A stretch of DNA of 64,000 nucleotides from Pseudomonas sp. PDM04 (GCF_014851765.1 NZ_JACVAI010000005.1:186001-250000); one strand, 5' to 3'; positions 51,310-60,467 are shown, counted from the stretch's first letter. Notes: generated by a model not told the origin, from the sequence alone. Program-made: numbers and translations.

Positions 51310-53226
51310 TCAGACCTTGAACCGCCCCACCAGCGTCTGCAAATGGGTCCCCAGCCGCGCCAGCTCGACACTGGAGGCCGCGGTTTCCTCACTGGCTGCC
51401 GAGGTCTGCTCGGACACATCGCGCACGTTCAGCACGCTGCGGTTGATCTCCTCTGCCACGGCGCTCTGTTGTTCGGCCGCCGCAGCGATCTGCTGGTTCA
51501 TCGACTGGATCGCCGACACGGTGCGGGTGATGCTTTCCAGCGAGCCGCCGGCGCGGCGCGTCAGTTCGACGCTGCTGTCGGTCAGGCTGCGGCTGTTGTC
51601 CATGATGGTCGCGACCTGCTGGGTGCCGTTTTGCAGGCCGACGATCAACTCTTCGATTTCCTCGGTGGACTTCTGGGTGCGCTGGGCGAGGCTGCGGACT
51701 TCGTCGGCGACCACCGCAAAACCGCGCCCGGCCTCGCCGGCACGGGCAGCTTCGATGGCAGCGTTGAGCGCCAGCAGGTTGGTTTGCTGGGCCACGGACT
51801 TGATCACGTCGAGCACACTGCCGATCTTGTCGCTTTCGCGCTTGAGATCGCCCATGGCCTCGGTGGAATTGCCCACTTCCAGGGCCAGACGCTCAATCTG
51901 GGCGATGGCTTCACCGACGACCTTGTCTCCCTCGCGGGCCTGCTGGTCGGCGGCAACCGCCGCTTCCGAGGCTTCCTCGGCGTTACGCGCCACTTCCTGC
52001 ACCGTGGCGGTCATTTCGTTCATGGCGGTCGCCACCTGATCGGTCTCGACTTTCTGGCTGTTGACCCCGGCGCTGGTCTGCTCGGTCACGGCGGACAGTT
52101 CTTCGGCGGCGCTGGCGATTTGCGTGACGCCGTCGCGGATGCCACCGATCAACTCGCGCAGGCCCAGGGTCATGTTCTGCATGGCGCGCTGGAGCTGGCC
52201 GAGTTCGTCCTGACGCTGCGAAACCAGGTCCTGGCTCAGGTCGCCGGCGGCGATGCGTTCAGCCACCTTCAGGGTCTGACTCAGTGGAATGACGATCTGG
52301 CGGGTGATCGCCCAGGCTGCGAACAGGCCGAAGGCCAGCGCCAGGGCAGTGGCCAGGAACAACAGGTTCCTGGCGTGTGCCGCGTCGGTATCGCGCACGA
52401 TGGTTTGCGAAGCGGTGAGCTTCTGGCTGAGGTCGATCAGGATGTCGCCTTGCGTCTTCATGCGCACCAGCGCGGCCGCCGTGGCGACCTGTGAGTCGCG
52501 GAACTGGCTGACCGCCGCGCGATAGGTTTTGAACGATTCGCTGGCCTGTTGCAGATTGGCCGTGTACTGCGGGGGCAGTTTCGAGGGCAGGCTGTCGAGG
52601 TAAGTCAGGACGTTGGCAATCGCATCCAGCGCCGGTTGCTCGGCGTCGGCCTTGCCGCTGTAGGTGTAGCCGCGCACCTGGTAGCGGGCTTGTTGCAGCA
52701 GCTTGCCGGCCTCGACGATATGGTTGAAATCGGTGACGCTGTCGCCTTGCAGCAGGGATTTCTCGACTTCAGCCACCCGGGCCACGGCATTGTCGGCGGA
52801 AGCGCCGAGCTTGCTGCGCGCATCTTCACGGTTGGCGCCCGCCTGGGCCATGGCGGCGAAGGCTTGCTTGTACTCGCCGACGGCCGCCAGTTGCTGGTCG
52901 ACCCTGGCCGCATCGTCCGGCTGTTCGATCAGTGTGCGTGCTGTTTTCAAGCCGGTGTCGAGTTGACCGAGCAGGTCGTTGACGGTGCCCGTACCCTGTT
53001 CGCCGCGTCGCATTTCGTAGTCCAGGCGGGCGATGCGCAAATCCTTGGTCAGGTCGTTGAGGCTGGCAATGAACCCGAGTTTGTCGCCACGGCTGATCAC
53101 GTCCTTCAGGCCGGTCCAGCCGGTGAAGGTAATCAGCGACGTCAGCAGCAACACCAGACCGAAACCGGCACTCAGTTTTCGATTGACGCTAACGTTTCCC
53201 AGTCTTTCGGCTAGCCATCGGTACAT
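51310..53226 (-). CDS. Methyl-accepting chemotaxis protein with HBM sensor domain
   Basis: This 638-residue receptor has a first helix at about 20-40 (AGFGLVLLLTSLITFTGW). The periplasmic part is about 250 residues of pure helix, fitting the helical bimodular (HBM) domain, before a second helix (LLFLATALALAFGLFAAWAI). HAMP and the signalling hairpin EAARAGEAGRGFAVVADEVRSLA follow. HBM receptors of Pseudomonas such as McpS bind TCA intermediates. The syntenic P. aeruginosa gene PA5072 is McpK, specific for alpha-ketoglutarate, so that ligand is the first guess. The start ATG at 53226 (MYRWLAERLG) matches relatives. Confidence 0.93.
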   Translation of the reverse strand: MYRWLAERLGNVSVNRKLSAGFGLVLLLTSLITFTGWTGLKDVISRGDKLGFIASLNDLTKDLRIARLDYEMRRGEQGTGTVNDLLGQLDTGLKTARTLIEQPDDAARVDQQLAAVGEYKQAFAAMAQAGANREDARSKLGASADNAVARVAEVEKSLLQGDSVTDFNHIVEAGKLLQQARYQVRGYTYSGKADAEQPALDAIANVLTYLDSLPSKLPPQYTANLQQASESFKTYRAAVSQFRDSQVATAAALVRMKTQGDILIDLSQKLTASQTIVRDTDAAHARNLLFLATALALAFGLFAAWAITRQIVIPLSQTLKVAERIAAGDLSQDLVSQRQDELGQLQRAMQNMTLGLRELIGGIRDGVTQIASAAEELSAVTEQTSAGVNSQKVETDQVATAMNEMTATVQEVARNAEEASEAAVAADQQAREGDKVVGEAIAQIERLALEVGNSTEAMGDLKRESDKIGSVLDVIKSVAQQTNLLALNAAIEAARAGEAGRGFAVVADEVRSLAQRTQKSTEEIEELIVGLQNGTQQVATIMDNSRSLTDSSVELTRRAGGSLESITRTVSAIQSMNQQIAAAAEQQSAVAEEINRSVLNVRDVSEQTSAASEETAASSVELARLGTHLQTLVGRFKV

Positions 53227-53307
53227 GCTGCAACTCCCTGAACCACTCATTGGTTTTATGGGAGTTGTATCGGCGGGCGGAAAAGTTTCTGTAGGGGCGT
53301 GCGTTCT

Positions 53308-54015
53308 TTAGAACAGCCGTGAAAGCAGGGCTGTGACGGCTGTTTCGACCCGCAGGATACGCTCGCCCAGTTGCACCGGTTGCAGGCCGGATTTGGCCAA
53401 CAGGTCGATCTCATAGGGAATCCAGCCGCCCTCCGGACCGATGGCCAGGGTGACCGGCTCGTCGAGGCCGCGCGGGCAGGGCGGGTAGTTGCCCGGATGG
53501 CCGACCAGGCCGAGGGTGCCCTGGGCAATTGCCGGCAGGCGATCTTCGACGAACGGCTTGAAGCGCTTTTCGATGACCACATCCGGCAAGACGCTGTCCC
53601 GGGCCTGTTCAAGGCCGAGGATCAACTGCTCGCGAATGGCCTCGGGCTCGAGGAATGGCGTCTGCCAGAAGCTCTTCTCGACGCGGTAGCTGTTCACCAG
53701 CACGATTCGTGGCACACCCATGGCCGCCACGGTCTGAAACACCCTGCGCAGCATCTTGGGGCGTGGCAGGGCCAGTACCAGGGTCAGCGGCAGCTTGGCC
53801 GGCGGCGCCTGATCGAGGGTGACGTGCAGTTCGGTTTCATCGGCGTCCAGGCGCAGGACGCTGGCCGACCCCATCAGGCCGCCGACCCGTCCGACCCGCA
53901 GGCTGTCACCCACTTCACAACGGTGGACCTCCTGCATGTGCGTCAACCGGCGATCACGCAGGACCACCCGGTCGGCCGCAATGAAGTCGGCGTCTTCGAG
54001 CAGCAGCAGGTTCAC
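53308..54015 (-). CDS. rsmE: 16S rRNA (uracil-1498 N3)-methyltransferase RsmE
   Basis: This 235-residue SPOUT methyltransferase modifies U1498 of 16S rRNA in the assembled 30S subunit. An N-terminal PUA-like part (RVVLRDRRLTHMQEVHRCEVGD) precedes the knot with LALPRPKMLRRVFQTVAAMG, LAIGPEGGWIPYEIDLL and LGERILRVETAVTALLS. The start is GTG at 54015, overlapping the tatC stop by four bases, with no better ATG. The frame continues far upstream but without family similarity. Confidence 0.95.
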   Translation of the reverse strand: MNLLLLEDADFIAADRVVLRDRRLTHMQEVHRCEVGDSLRVGRVGGLMGSASVLRLDADETELHVTLDQAPPAKLPLTLVLALPRPKMLRRVFQTVAAMGVPRIVLVNSYRVEKSFWQTPFLEPEAIREQLILGLEQARDSVLPDVVIEKRFKPFVEDRLPAIAQGTLGLVGHPGNYPPCPRGLDEPVTLAIGPEGGWIPYEIDLLAKSGLQPVQLGERILRVETAVTALLSRLF

Positions 54016-54806
54016 GCCTGGGTCGCTGGCGGCTGGTCGTTGTGATCGTCGACCGGCTGGTCGTCCGGATGATCGCCGCGCTTGCTGATCAGGCCGCCGA
54101 AGAGGATGCCGATCTCGAACAGCAGCCACATCGGCACCGCAAGCAGAGTCTGCGAGAAGATGTCCGGCGGTGTCAGGATCATGCCGACCACGAAGCAGCC
54201 GATGATCACGTACGGGCGGATTTTCTTCAGGTACTTGACGTCGACCACGCCAATCCACACCAGCAGCACCACGGCCACCGGGATTTCGAACGCCACGCCG
54301 AAGGCGAAGAACAGGGTCATGACGAAATCGAGGTAGCTGGTGATGTCGGTCATCATTTCCACGCCGGCCGGGGTGGCAGCGGCGAAGAACTTGAAGATCA
54401 GCGGGAACACCAGGAAATAGGCGAACGCCATGCCGGCATAGAACAACAGGATGCTCGACACCAGCAAGGGCACCGCGATGCGTTTCTCATGCTTGTACAG
54501 ACCGGGCGCGATGAAGCCCCAGATCTGGTGCAGGATCACCGGGATCGCCAGGAACAGCGAGACCATCATGGTCAGCTTCAGCGGCGTCAGGAACGGCGAC
54601 GACACGTCGGTGGCAATCATCGTCGCCCCCGTTGGCAGGTACTGGCGCAACGGCGTGGAGACGAAGGTGTAGATCTGCTGGGTAAAGGCAAACAACCCGG
54701 CGAAGATGATGAAGATCGCCGCTACACAGCGCAGCAGACGGGTACGCAGCTCGGTGAGGTGCGAAACCAGCGGCATGTGCTGGTCGTTTTCAGGAAGGTC
54801 GCTCAT
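54012..54806 (-). CDS. tatC: Sec-independent translocase subunit TatC
   Basis: This 264-residue inner-membrane protein has six helices. It begins MPLVSHLTELRTRLLRC and has the conserved FxFxxF-type region and the periplasmic Pro- and Glu-containing loops (GLYKHEKRIAVPLL). TatC with TatB recognises twin-arginine signal peptides of folded proteins. It ends in a charged tail (about 240-264). It overlaps tatB by four bases at its 5' end and rsmE by four at its 3' end. Confidence 0.97.
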   Translation of the reverse strand: MSDLPENDQHMPLVSHLTELRTRLLRCVAAIFIIFAGLFAFTQQIYTFVSTPLRQYLPTGATMIATDVSSPFLTPLKLTMMVSLFLAIPVILHQIWGFIAPGLYKHEKRIAVPLLVSSILLFYAGMAFAYFLVFPLIFKFFAAATPAGVEMMTDITSYLDFVMTLFFAFGVAFEIPVAVVLLVWIGVVDVKYLKKIRPYVIIGCFVVGMILTPPDIFSQTLLAVPMWLLFEIGILFGGLISKRGDHPDDQPVDDHNDQPPATQA

Positions 54807-55231
54807 GAGGCTCGCGGCGGCAATGTAGGGTCTTGAGGGGCCGGCGCAACAGGCGCAGCCGCCGGTACGACGGGTTCAACCGGTGCGGCTGCAACAGCAG
54901 GCGTCGGTTCGACAGGCGCTGCTTCAGCCGCAGGTGCAGCCACTGTCGGCGTGACTTCTGGCTGGACCGGTGTCGGCTCCTGCTGGGTCGGCGTGAAAAT
55001 CTTACGCGCCTCCTGTTCCAGCGACAGAATGTGCTCGTTGTGCAGTTGCCGACGAATCTCATCGGCACCGATTTCACGTTCAACTTCCTGTTTGATCGCG
55101 TTGAAGCTGCGCTTCAGGCGACCGACCCACAGGCCGGCGGTGCGCGCGGCACCCGGCAGGCGCTCGGGGCCCAGCACCAGCAGGGCAACGAGGCCGACGA
55201 GCAGCAGTTCAGAGAAGCTGATACCAAACAT
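54803..55231 (-). CDS. tatB: Sec-independent translocase subunit TatB
   Basis: This 142-residue protein has one N-terminal helix (MFGISFSELLLVGLVALLVLG) with the Glu8 typical of TatB. The PERLP hinge and an amphipathic helix (residues about 28-75, RLKRSFNAIKQEVERE) follow. The last 60 residues are a Pro/Ala/Val-rich disordered tail with EPTP/APVEP repeats. It forms the receptor complex with TatC. Confidence 0.96.
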   Translation of the reverse strand: MFGISFSELLLVGLVALLVLGPERLPGAARTAGLWVGRLKRSFNAIKQEVEREIGADEIRRQLHNEHILSLEQEARKIFTPTQQEPTPVQPEVTPTVAAPAAEAAPVEPTPAVAAAPVEPVVPAAAPVAPAPQDPTLPPRAS

Positions 55232-55241
55232 TAGTCAGTGC

Positions 55242-55520
55242 TCACACGTCTTTGCGGATCGGCTCTTCGACTTTTTGCGCCTGCACGTCGATGGTGTGCG
55301 GCTGGTTCACGGCCTGGGTGGGCTGTGGCTGGGCCGGCGGCACCGGTTGGGCCGGGGTGACGGTCGGATCGGCCGGTTTCTCGTCGTCGTTCATGGCCTT
55401 GCGGAAGCCCTTGATCGATTCGCCGACATCGGTACCGAGGTTTTTCAACTTCTTGGTGCCGAACACCAGCACCACGACAACGAGGATGACGATCCAGTGT
55501 TTCCAGTCAAAAATGCCCAT
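55242..55520 (-). CDS. tatA: Sec-independent translocase subunit TatA
   Basis: This 92-residue protein has the short TatA membrane helix (MGIFDWKHWIVILVVVVLVFG), then the FGTKKLKNLGTDVGESIKGFRKAM amphipathic helix and a Pro/Gln-rich tail. It oligomerises to form the translocation pore. The ATG at 55520 was chosen; the longer frame upstream is not TatA. The gene order tatA-tatB-tatC is standard, with an 11-base gap to tatB. Confidence 0.96.
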   Translation of the reverse strand: MGIFDWKHWIVILVVVVLVFGTKKLKNLGTDVGESIKGFRKAMNDDEKPADPTVTPAQPVPPAQPQPTQAVNQPHTIDVQAQKVEEPIRKDV

Positions 55521-55545
55521 GTTGCTGCTCCTCTCAAAAGGTTGT

Positions 55546-55878
55546 TCAGGCGGACGGGCGCGAGGCTTTCTCGGCGTGTCCGGACAGACCGAAACGACGG
55601 TCCAGTTCATCGAGTACGGCCTGCGGATGCTGCCCCAGTTGGGCGAGCATGACCAGGCTGTGGAACCACAGGTCGGCGGTTTCGTAGATCACATCGCTGC
55701 AGTCGCCGCTGATGGCGGCATCCTTGGCGGCAATGATGGTTTCGACCGACTCTTCGCCGACCTTTTCCAGAATCTTGTTCAAGCCCTTGTGGTACAGGCT
55801 GGCGACATACGAGCTGTCGGCGGCGGCGCCTTTGCGCTCCTCCAGCACCTGAGCGAGGCGGGTCAGGGTGTCACTCAT
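55546..55878 (-). CDS. hisE: Phosphoribosyl-ATP pyrophosphatase HisE
   Basis: This 110-residue all-alpha MazG-like enzyme hydrolyses phosphoribosyl-ATP to phosphoribosyl-AMP, step two of histidine synthesis. The motif GEESVETIIAAKD (about 46-58) supplies the magnesium-binding acids. A HisE and a separate HisI is the pseudomonad arrangement, in contrast to the fused HisIE of enterics. It overlaps hisI by eight bases and precedes tatA. Confidence 0.96.
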   Translation of the reverse strand: MSDTLTRLAQVLEERKGAAADSSYVASLYHKGLNKILEKVGEESVETIIAAKDAAISGDCSDVIYETADLWFHSLVMLAQLGQHPQAVLDELDRRFGLSGHAEKASRPSA

Positions 55879-56272
55879 GTTTGTGTCCTGCGCTGTAAAT
55901 GGCGTGCGGGTCTTTCAAGACCGGGTCGACGGTTTTCCAGTCGCCGTTTTCGAAGACGCGGTAGAAGCAGCTCTGGCGGCCGGTATGGCAGGCGATATCG
56001 CCGATCTGCTCGACCATCAGGATGATGACATCGGCGTCACAGTCCAGGCGCATCTCATGCAGGGTCTGCACATGCCCTGACTCTTCGCCCTTGCGCCACA
56101 GCTTGCCACGCGAGCGCGACCAGTAGATGGCGCGGTTCTCGGCAGCGGTCAGTTCCAGCGCTTCACGGTTCATCCAGGCCATCATCAGGACGCGCCCGGT
56201 CTTGTGATCCTGGGCAATGGCCGGTACCAGGCCATCGGCGTCCCATTTGATCTCGTCCAGCCAGTTACTCAT
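55871..56272 (-). CDS. hisI: Phosphoribosyl-AMP cyclohydrolase HisI
   Basis: This 133-residue zinc enzyme performs step three of histidine synthesis. Motifs are DHKTGRVLMMAWMNREAL, RAIYWSRSRGKLWRKGEESGHVQ and the metal-site RLDCDADVIILMV with ACHTGRQSCFYR. The ATG at 56272 was preferred over the upstream in-frame ATG at 56323, because MSNWLDEIKWDADGLVPAI is the usual N-terminus. Confidence 0.96.
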   Translation of the reverse strand: MSNWLDEIKWDADGLVPAIAQDHKTGRVLMMAWMNREALELTAAENRAIYWSRSRGKLWRKGEESGHVQTLHEMRLDCDADVIILMVEQIGDIACHTGRQSCFYRVFENGDWKTVDPVLKDPHAIYSAGHKHE

Positions 56273-56362
56273 CTTCGACTCCGAGGCAGGCCACACTTCA
56301 TGAAATAGAGGCCTGTGTGACATTCAGCGTTGAAACAGTGTGCCAGTGCGCAACTCAACTGG

Positions 56363-57967
56363 CTATCGGCGAACGACCAGATACAAGCCGACGGCCATCA
56401 TGATCCCGGCCGGCCAGTAAGCCAACTCGTTCAACGGACCGCCCATGGCCAGAATTGCACCACCTGCCAGATGGGCCGTCCCGAGCAGGCGCAGGAACCA
56501 GTCGTCCCGACGTCGATGCCACGGAGGCGGCGGATCGTAGGCGTGGGGCTGCGACATGCGTTCGAGCAGGTCGCGGGCCATGTTGGCCAGGTGCGGCAGT
56601 TGCTCGAACTGGCTCTGCACATTGCCCAGCAAGGCCTTCGGGCTGACGCGTTCACGCATCCAGCGCTCGAGGAACGGTTGTGCGGTGTTCCACAGATCCA
56701 GGTCCGGGTACAACTGACGGCCCAGGCCTTCGATGTTCAACAGAGTCTTCTGCAACAGGACAAGCTGCGGCTGCACCTCCATGTTGAAGCGTCGCGCCGT
56801 CTGGAACAGGCGCATCAACACCTGACCGAAGGAAATATCTTTTAACGGTTTTTCGAAGATCGGCTCGCACACGGTACGAATGGCCGCTTCGAATTCGTTG
56901 AGTTTGGTTTCCGCCGGCACCCAGCCCGAATCGATGTGCAGTTGCGCCACGCGCCGGTAATCGCGCTTGAAGAAGGCGAACAGGTTGCGCGCCAGGTAAT
57001 CCTGGTCTTCCGGGGTCAGGCTGCCGACGATGCCGCAGTCGATCGCAATGTACTGCGGGCTCCACGGGTTGACGGTGCTGACGAAGATGTTGCCGGGGTG
57101 CATGTCGGCGTGGAAGAAACTGTCGCGGAACACTTGGGTGAAGAAGATTTCCACCCCGCGTTCGGCGAGCATTTTCATGTCGGTACGCTGGTCGGCAAGG
57201 GTGGCCAGGTCCGTGACCTGAATCCCGTAGATGCGCTCCATCACCAGCACTTTCGGCCGGCACCAGTCCCAGTAGACCTGCGGCACGTAGAGCATCGGCG
57301 AACCCTCGAAGTTGCGCTTCAGCTGGCTGGCATTGGCCGCTTCGCGCAACAGGTCGAGTTCGTCGTAGATGGTTTTTTCGTAGTCGCTGACCACGTCCAC
57401 CGGGTGCAGCAGGCGCGCATCGGCCGAGAGCTTTTCCGCCGCGCGGGCCAGGATGAACAGCCACGCCAGATCCTGGGCAATCACCGGTTTGAGGCCCGGG
57501 CGAATCACCTTGACGACGACCTCTTCACCGGTCTTCAGTTGCGCGGCATGAACCTGCGCCACGGACGCCGAAGCCAGCGGCTCGACGTCGAAACGGCTGA
57601 ACACTTCACTGATCTTCTTGCCCAGCTGTTCTTCGATCAGCTTCACCGAGACTTGCGAGTCGAACGGCGGCACGCGGTCCTGCAATTTCATCAGTTCGTC
57701 GGCGATGTCTTCCGGCAGCAGGTCGCGGCGGGTGGACAGGATCTGCCCGAACTTGATGAAAATCGGCCCCAGGTCCTGCAGCGCCAGGCGCAGGCGTGCG
57801 CCACGGCTCAGGTCCAGGGTCTTGCGCGGGAACCAGCGCCACGGCAACACATAGCGCAGCGCCAGCAGGAACCAGGGCAGCGGCAGGTCGAACAGCAGGT
57901 CATCGAGGCGATAACGAATCACAACGCGCTGGATGCGCAACAGACGGCGGACGGCAAGCAGCTTCAT
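56363..57967 (-). CDS. ubiB: Ubiquinone biosynthesis accessory kinase-like protein UbiB
   Basis: This 534-residue atypical kinase of the UbiB/ADCK family is thought to act as an ATPase that extracts ubiquinone precursors from the membrane. The KxGQ motif lies at Lys72-Gln75 (IKFGQILSTR), the Ala-rich loop in LASASVAQVHAAQL, the catalytic loop in HADMHPGNIFV and the metal DCG in YIAIDCGIVGSL. Two C-terminal helices (about 500-532) anchor it. It overlaps ubiJ by four bases. Confidence 0.97.
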   Translation of the reverse strand: MKLLAVRRLLRIQRVVIRYRLDDLLFDLPLPWFLLALRYVLPWRWFPRKTLDLSRGARLRLALQDLGPIFIKFGQILSTRRDLLPEDIADELMKLQDRVPPFDSQVSVKLIEEQLGKKISEVFSRFDVEPLASASVAQVHAAQLKTGEEVVVKVIRPGLKPVIAQDLAWLFILARAAEKLSADARLLHPVDVVSDYEKTIYDELDLLREAANASQLKRNFEGSPMLYVPQVYWDWCRPKVLVMERIYGIQVTDLATLADQRTDMKMLAERGVEIFFTQVFRDSFFHADMHPGNIFVSTVNPWSPQYIAIDCGIVGSLTPEDQDYLARNLFAFFKRDYRRVAQLHIDSGWVPAETKLNEFEAAIRTVCEPIFEKPLKDISFGQVLMRLFQTARRFNMEVQPQLVLLQKTLLNIEGLGRQLYPDLDLWNTAQPFLERWMRERVSPKALLGNVQSQFEQLPHLANMARDLLERMSQPHAYDPPPPWHRRRDDWFLRLLGTAHLAGGAILAMGGPLNELAYWPAGIMMAVGLYLVVRR

Positions 57968-58587
57968 GCGTTATCGCTTGGGTCTAGGGATCGGGAAAGG
58001 CGCTCGACACGCGCCTCGAGACGTTCCAGATCGAGTTTGATCCGGTCCAGTTCGGTGAAACGGGCTTCGGCTTCGCGCTGACCGACGAGGGTACGCGATT
58101 CTTCGGCCAGGTACTCGCCCAGGTTCTGGCCGAGGCTGGTGAATCCCTGTTGGTACCAGCGAGCGCGACTGCGCAGATGCCCGCCGACCAGTTGCGTGGC
58201 CACCGGCCCCAGCCAGCGCGAGAGCTCGTACTCCCAGTCCAGTTCGAGGTCCTGAAGGATCGCCGCCAGCTCCAGCAGCACGCCACTGTCACCCTCGAGT
58301 TCGACTTCAGGGCCATGCAGGACGGCGGTCTTGTCCTTGCTCAGCGCCAGTTTGATCAGTTGGGTGGCGGGGGCGCGCAACGTACAGTCGGCACCGCCTT
58401 CCCACTGCGAGGCGAGCATCAGGCCTTCGTCGCTGGGCAGGATGTGCAGATGCAGGGCCGGGCTGCGGCACTCGACCGCAATCACCTTGCCGCTCAAATG
58501 CGCGAGCCGTGGCAACGCCGTGCTGTCGAGGCGCAGCACCCGGTTCAGGCCGAGTTCAACGCTGGCGAGCAGGCCGGCGAACAACAT
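57964..58587 (-). CDS. ubiJ: Ubiquinone biosynthesis accessory factor UbiJ (SCP2 domain)
   Basis: This 207-residue protein has an N-terminal SCP2 lipid-binding domain (about 15-125) in which ubiquinone intermediates should sit. The C-terminal helix (about 170-203) is a short coiled coil of the leucine and arginine type (RIKLDLERLEARVERLSRSLD). In other proteobacteria UbiJ scaffolds the soluble Ubi complex with UbiK. It lies in a ubiE-ubiJ-ubiB operon; the ubiE stop and its start codon share one base. Confidence 0.93.
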   Translation of the reverse strand: MLFAGLLASVELGLNRVLRLDSTALPRLAHLSGKVIAVECRSPALHLHILPSDEGLMLASQWEGGADCTLRAPATQLIKLALSKDKTAVLHGPEVELEGDSGVLLELAAILQDLELDWEYELSRWLGPVATQLVGGHLRSRARWYQQGFTSLGQNLGEYLAEESRTLVGQREAEARFTELDRIKLDLERLEARVERLSRSLDPSDNA

Positions 58588-59357
58588 CAGGGCTTGATGC
58601 CGCGGTGCAGGGCGACGATGCCTGCGGTCATGTTGTGGTAGGTCACGCGGTCGAAACCGGCCTCGACCATCATCGACTTCAGGGTTTCCTGGTTCGGGTG
58701 CATGCGGATCGATTCGGCCAGGTAGCGGTAGCTTTCCGAGTCGTTGGTGACCAGCTTGCCCACCAGCGGCATGAAGGCGAAAGAGTAGGCGTCATAGGCC
58801 TTGGACATCAGGGCGTTGGTCGGCTTGGAGAACTCGAGCACCAGCAGGCGACCACCGGGCTTGAGGACGCGCAGCATCGAGCGCAGGGCGTCTTCCTTGT
58901 GCGTCACGTTGCGCAGGCCGAACGCGATGGTTACGCAATCGAAATGGTTGTCCGGGAACGGCAGCTTTTCAGCGTCGGCCTGGACGAATTCGACGTTGCC
59001 GGCCACACCCAGGTCCAGCAGGCGGTCACGGCCGACCTTGAGCATGGACGCATTGATGTCGGCCAATACCACCTGGCCAGTGGGGCCGACGAGGTGGGAG
59101 AATTTTTTCGTCAGGTCGCCGGTGCCGCCGGCGATGTCGAGCACGCGATTGCCGCTGCGCACGCCCGACAGTTCGATTGCGAAGCGCTTCCACAGACGGT
59201 GCATGCCGCCCGACAGGAGGTCGTTCATCAAGTCGTACTTGGCGGCTACCGAGTGAAAGACCTCGGCGACTTTTTCCGCTTTTTGGCTTTCCGGAACGTT
59301 TTTGAAACCGAAGTGAGTGGTGGGTTCGGCATCGCTGCCTTTGCGCTGATCAGTCAT
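58587..59357 (-). CDS. ubiE: Ubiquinone/menaquinone C-methyltransferase UbiE
   Basis: This 256-residue class I methyltransferase performs the C-methylation step of ubiquinone synthesis. The SAM motif is NRVLDIAGGTGDLTKKF (about 72-88), with NASMLKVGRDRLLD and the family signature YDLMNDLLSGGMHRLWKR. The ATG at 59357 matches the family start (MTDQRKGSDAEPTTHFGF). It is first in the ubiE-ubiJ-ubiB operon. Confidence 0.97.
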   Translation of the reverse strand: MTDQRKGSDAEPTTHFGFKNVPESQKAEKVAEVFHSVAAKYDLMNDLLSGGMHRLWKRFAIELSGVRSGNRVLDIAGGTGDLTKKFSHLVGPTGQVVLADINASMLKVGRDRLLDLGVAGNVEFVQADAEKLPFPDNHFDCVTIAFGLRNVTHKEDALRSMLRVLKPGGRLLVLEFSKPTNALMSKAYDAYSFAFMPLVGKLVTNDSESYRYLAESIRMHPNQETLKSMMVEAGFDRVTYHNMTAGIVALHRGIKP

Positions 59358-59511
59358 ATCGCTGTCACCAGAAGAGAATGCGGGCATTCTAATCCCGGTG
59401 GCCGGCTTTGTCTTGGCAAGGCTGCAGGTAAGATAGTCAATCACTGGGACGTTTTGCCGCAGCGGCGGTCAAGATGCTTCAGCATCGCATTCAAAAAGCA
59501 GGAGTCAGTTG

Positions 59512-59787
59512 ATGGCCCGAATTAGTGTTGAACGTGCCCATGGTCTGGGCAAGGAAGCGGCCCGTGAGAAGGCCGACAAGTTGGCGCAGAAGTTGTCCGA
59601 TCAATATGGACTGGAACCGCAATGGTCCGGCGACACCCTGAACCTCAAGCGTTCCGGCGTAAAAGGCGCGGTGCACGTAGCCGATGATTCGATCCGGGTT
59701 GACGTGGAGTTGGGGCTGATGATGTCGGCCATGAGCGGCATGATCAAAGCGGAGATCGAAAAAGCGCTGGACAAGGCGTTGGCTTGA
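59512..59787 (+). CDS. Polyhydroxyalkanoic acid system family protein (PF09650)
   Basis: This 91-residue protein reads MARISVERAHGLGKEAAREK, then YGLEPQWSGDTLNLKRSGVKG and a terminal helix (EIEKALDKAL). It resembles the PHA granule-region family. The function is unproven; a small START-like or ligand-binding fold is possible. The ATG at 59512 follows a GGAG site; a TTG three bases earlier is in frame. It is divergent from ubiE and upstream of the phasin genes, separated by a REPIN. Confidence 0.85.
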   Translation: MARISVERAHGLGKEAAREKADKLAQKLSDQYGLEPQWSGDTLNLKRSGVKGAVHVADDSIRVDVELGLMMSAMSGMIKAEIEKALDKALA

Positions 59788-59815
59788 CTACTTTTGCTCT
59801 CAGTTCATTGCGCTT

Positions 59816-59903
59816 TTGGGAGCGAGCCTGCTCGCGATAGCGGTGCGTCAGTCACTGTAGATATCGACTGCTGCACCGCCATCGCGAGCAGGCTCGCTCC
59901 CAC
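59816..59903. repeat. REPIN between the PF09650 gene and phaI
   Basis: A forward REP (59816-59838) with one changed end base and an intact inverted REP (59881-59903) enclose an inner GCGGTGC/GCACCGC dyad. Confidence 0.9.
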
Positions 59904-60034
59904 ATGGGGTGATGTTGTGTTCATTGTTTCATGTCAGTTGTTAGGGTGCCGTTTCTAATTATTCTCCTTACGTTGTGCATGAGCCCGACACTTTCCCGGG
60001 CAGTTCCTCAAACCTTCTGCGCGTGAGGTGCACC

Positions 60035-60457
60035 ATGGCCAAAATTATTTTGAAGAAAAAAATCGACGCTTCGACGACTGCTCTGAGCGACGTCAAATCC
60101 TATGCCCGCAAGATCTGGCTGGCAGGCCTGGGCGCCTACACCAAGGTCGGCCAAGAGGGCAGCGAGTACTTTCAGGAGTTGATCAGGGAAGGTCAAACTG
60201 TTGAAAAGAAAGGCAAAAAGCTAGTTGCCGAAAAACTTGAAGCGGCTAATACCGAGATCGATGAAGCCAAGAGTGAAGTGAGCACTTTCAAAGGCAAGGT
60301 CGAAGTTCAACTCGACAAAGTCGAGAAGGCGTTTGACTCGCGTGTCGCAAGTGCCTTGAATCGTATCGGCATTCCGTCTAAACATGACGTTGAGACACTC
60401 TCTGTCAAGCTCGATGAGCTGACGGCATTGCTCGAACGCGTCGCGCGTAAATCTTAA
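60035..60457 (+). CDS. phaI: Phasin PhaI
   Basis: This 140-residue phasin coats medium-chain polyhydroxyalkanoate granules. The family motif YARKIWLAGLGAYTKVGQEGSEYFQELI (about 24-51) is followed by a long amphipathic, coiled-coil-like helix to the end. It shares this motif with PhaF next door, so the pair arose by duplication. The ATG at 60035 lies behind a GTGAGG site. The leader contains an AT-rich stretch near 59955-59975 where PhaD binding is plausible but unproven. Confidence 0.95.
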   Translation: MAKIILKKKIDASTTALSDVKSYARKIWLAGLGAYTKVGQEGSEYFQELIREGQTVEKKGKKLVAEKLEAANTEIDEAKSEVSTFKGKVEVQLDKVEKAFDSRVASALNRIGIPSKHDVETLSVKLDELTALLERVARKS

Positions 60458-60467
60458 GGAGAACGGG

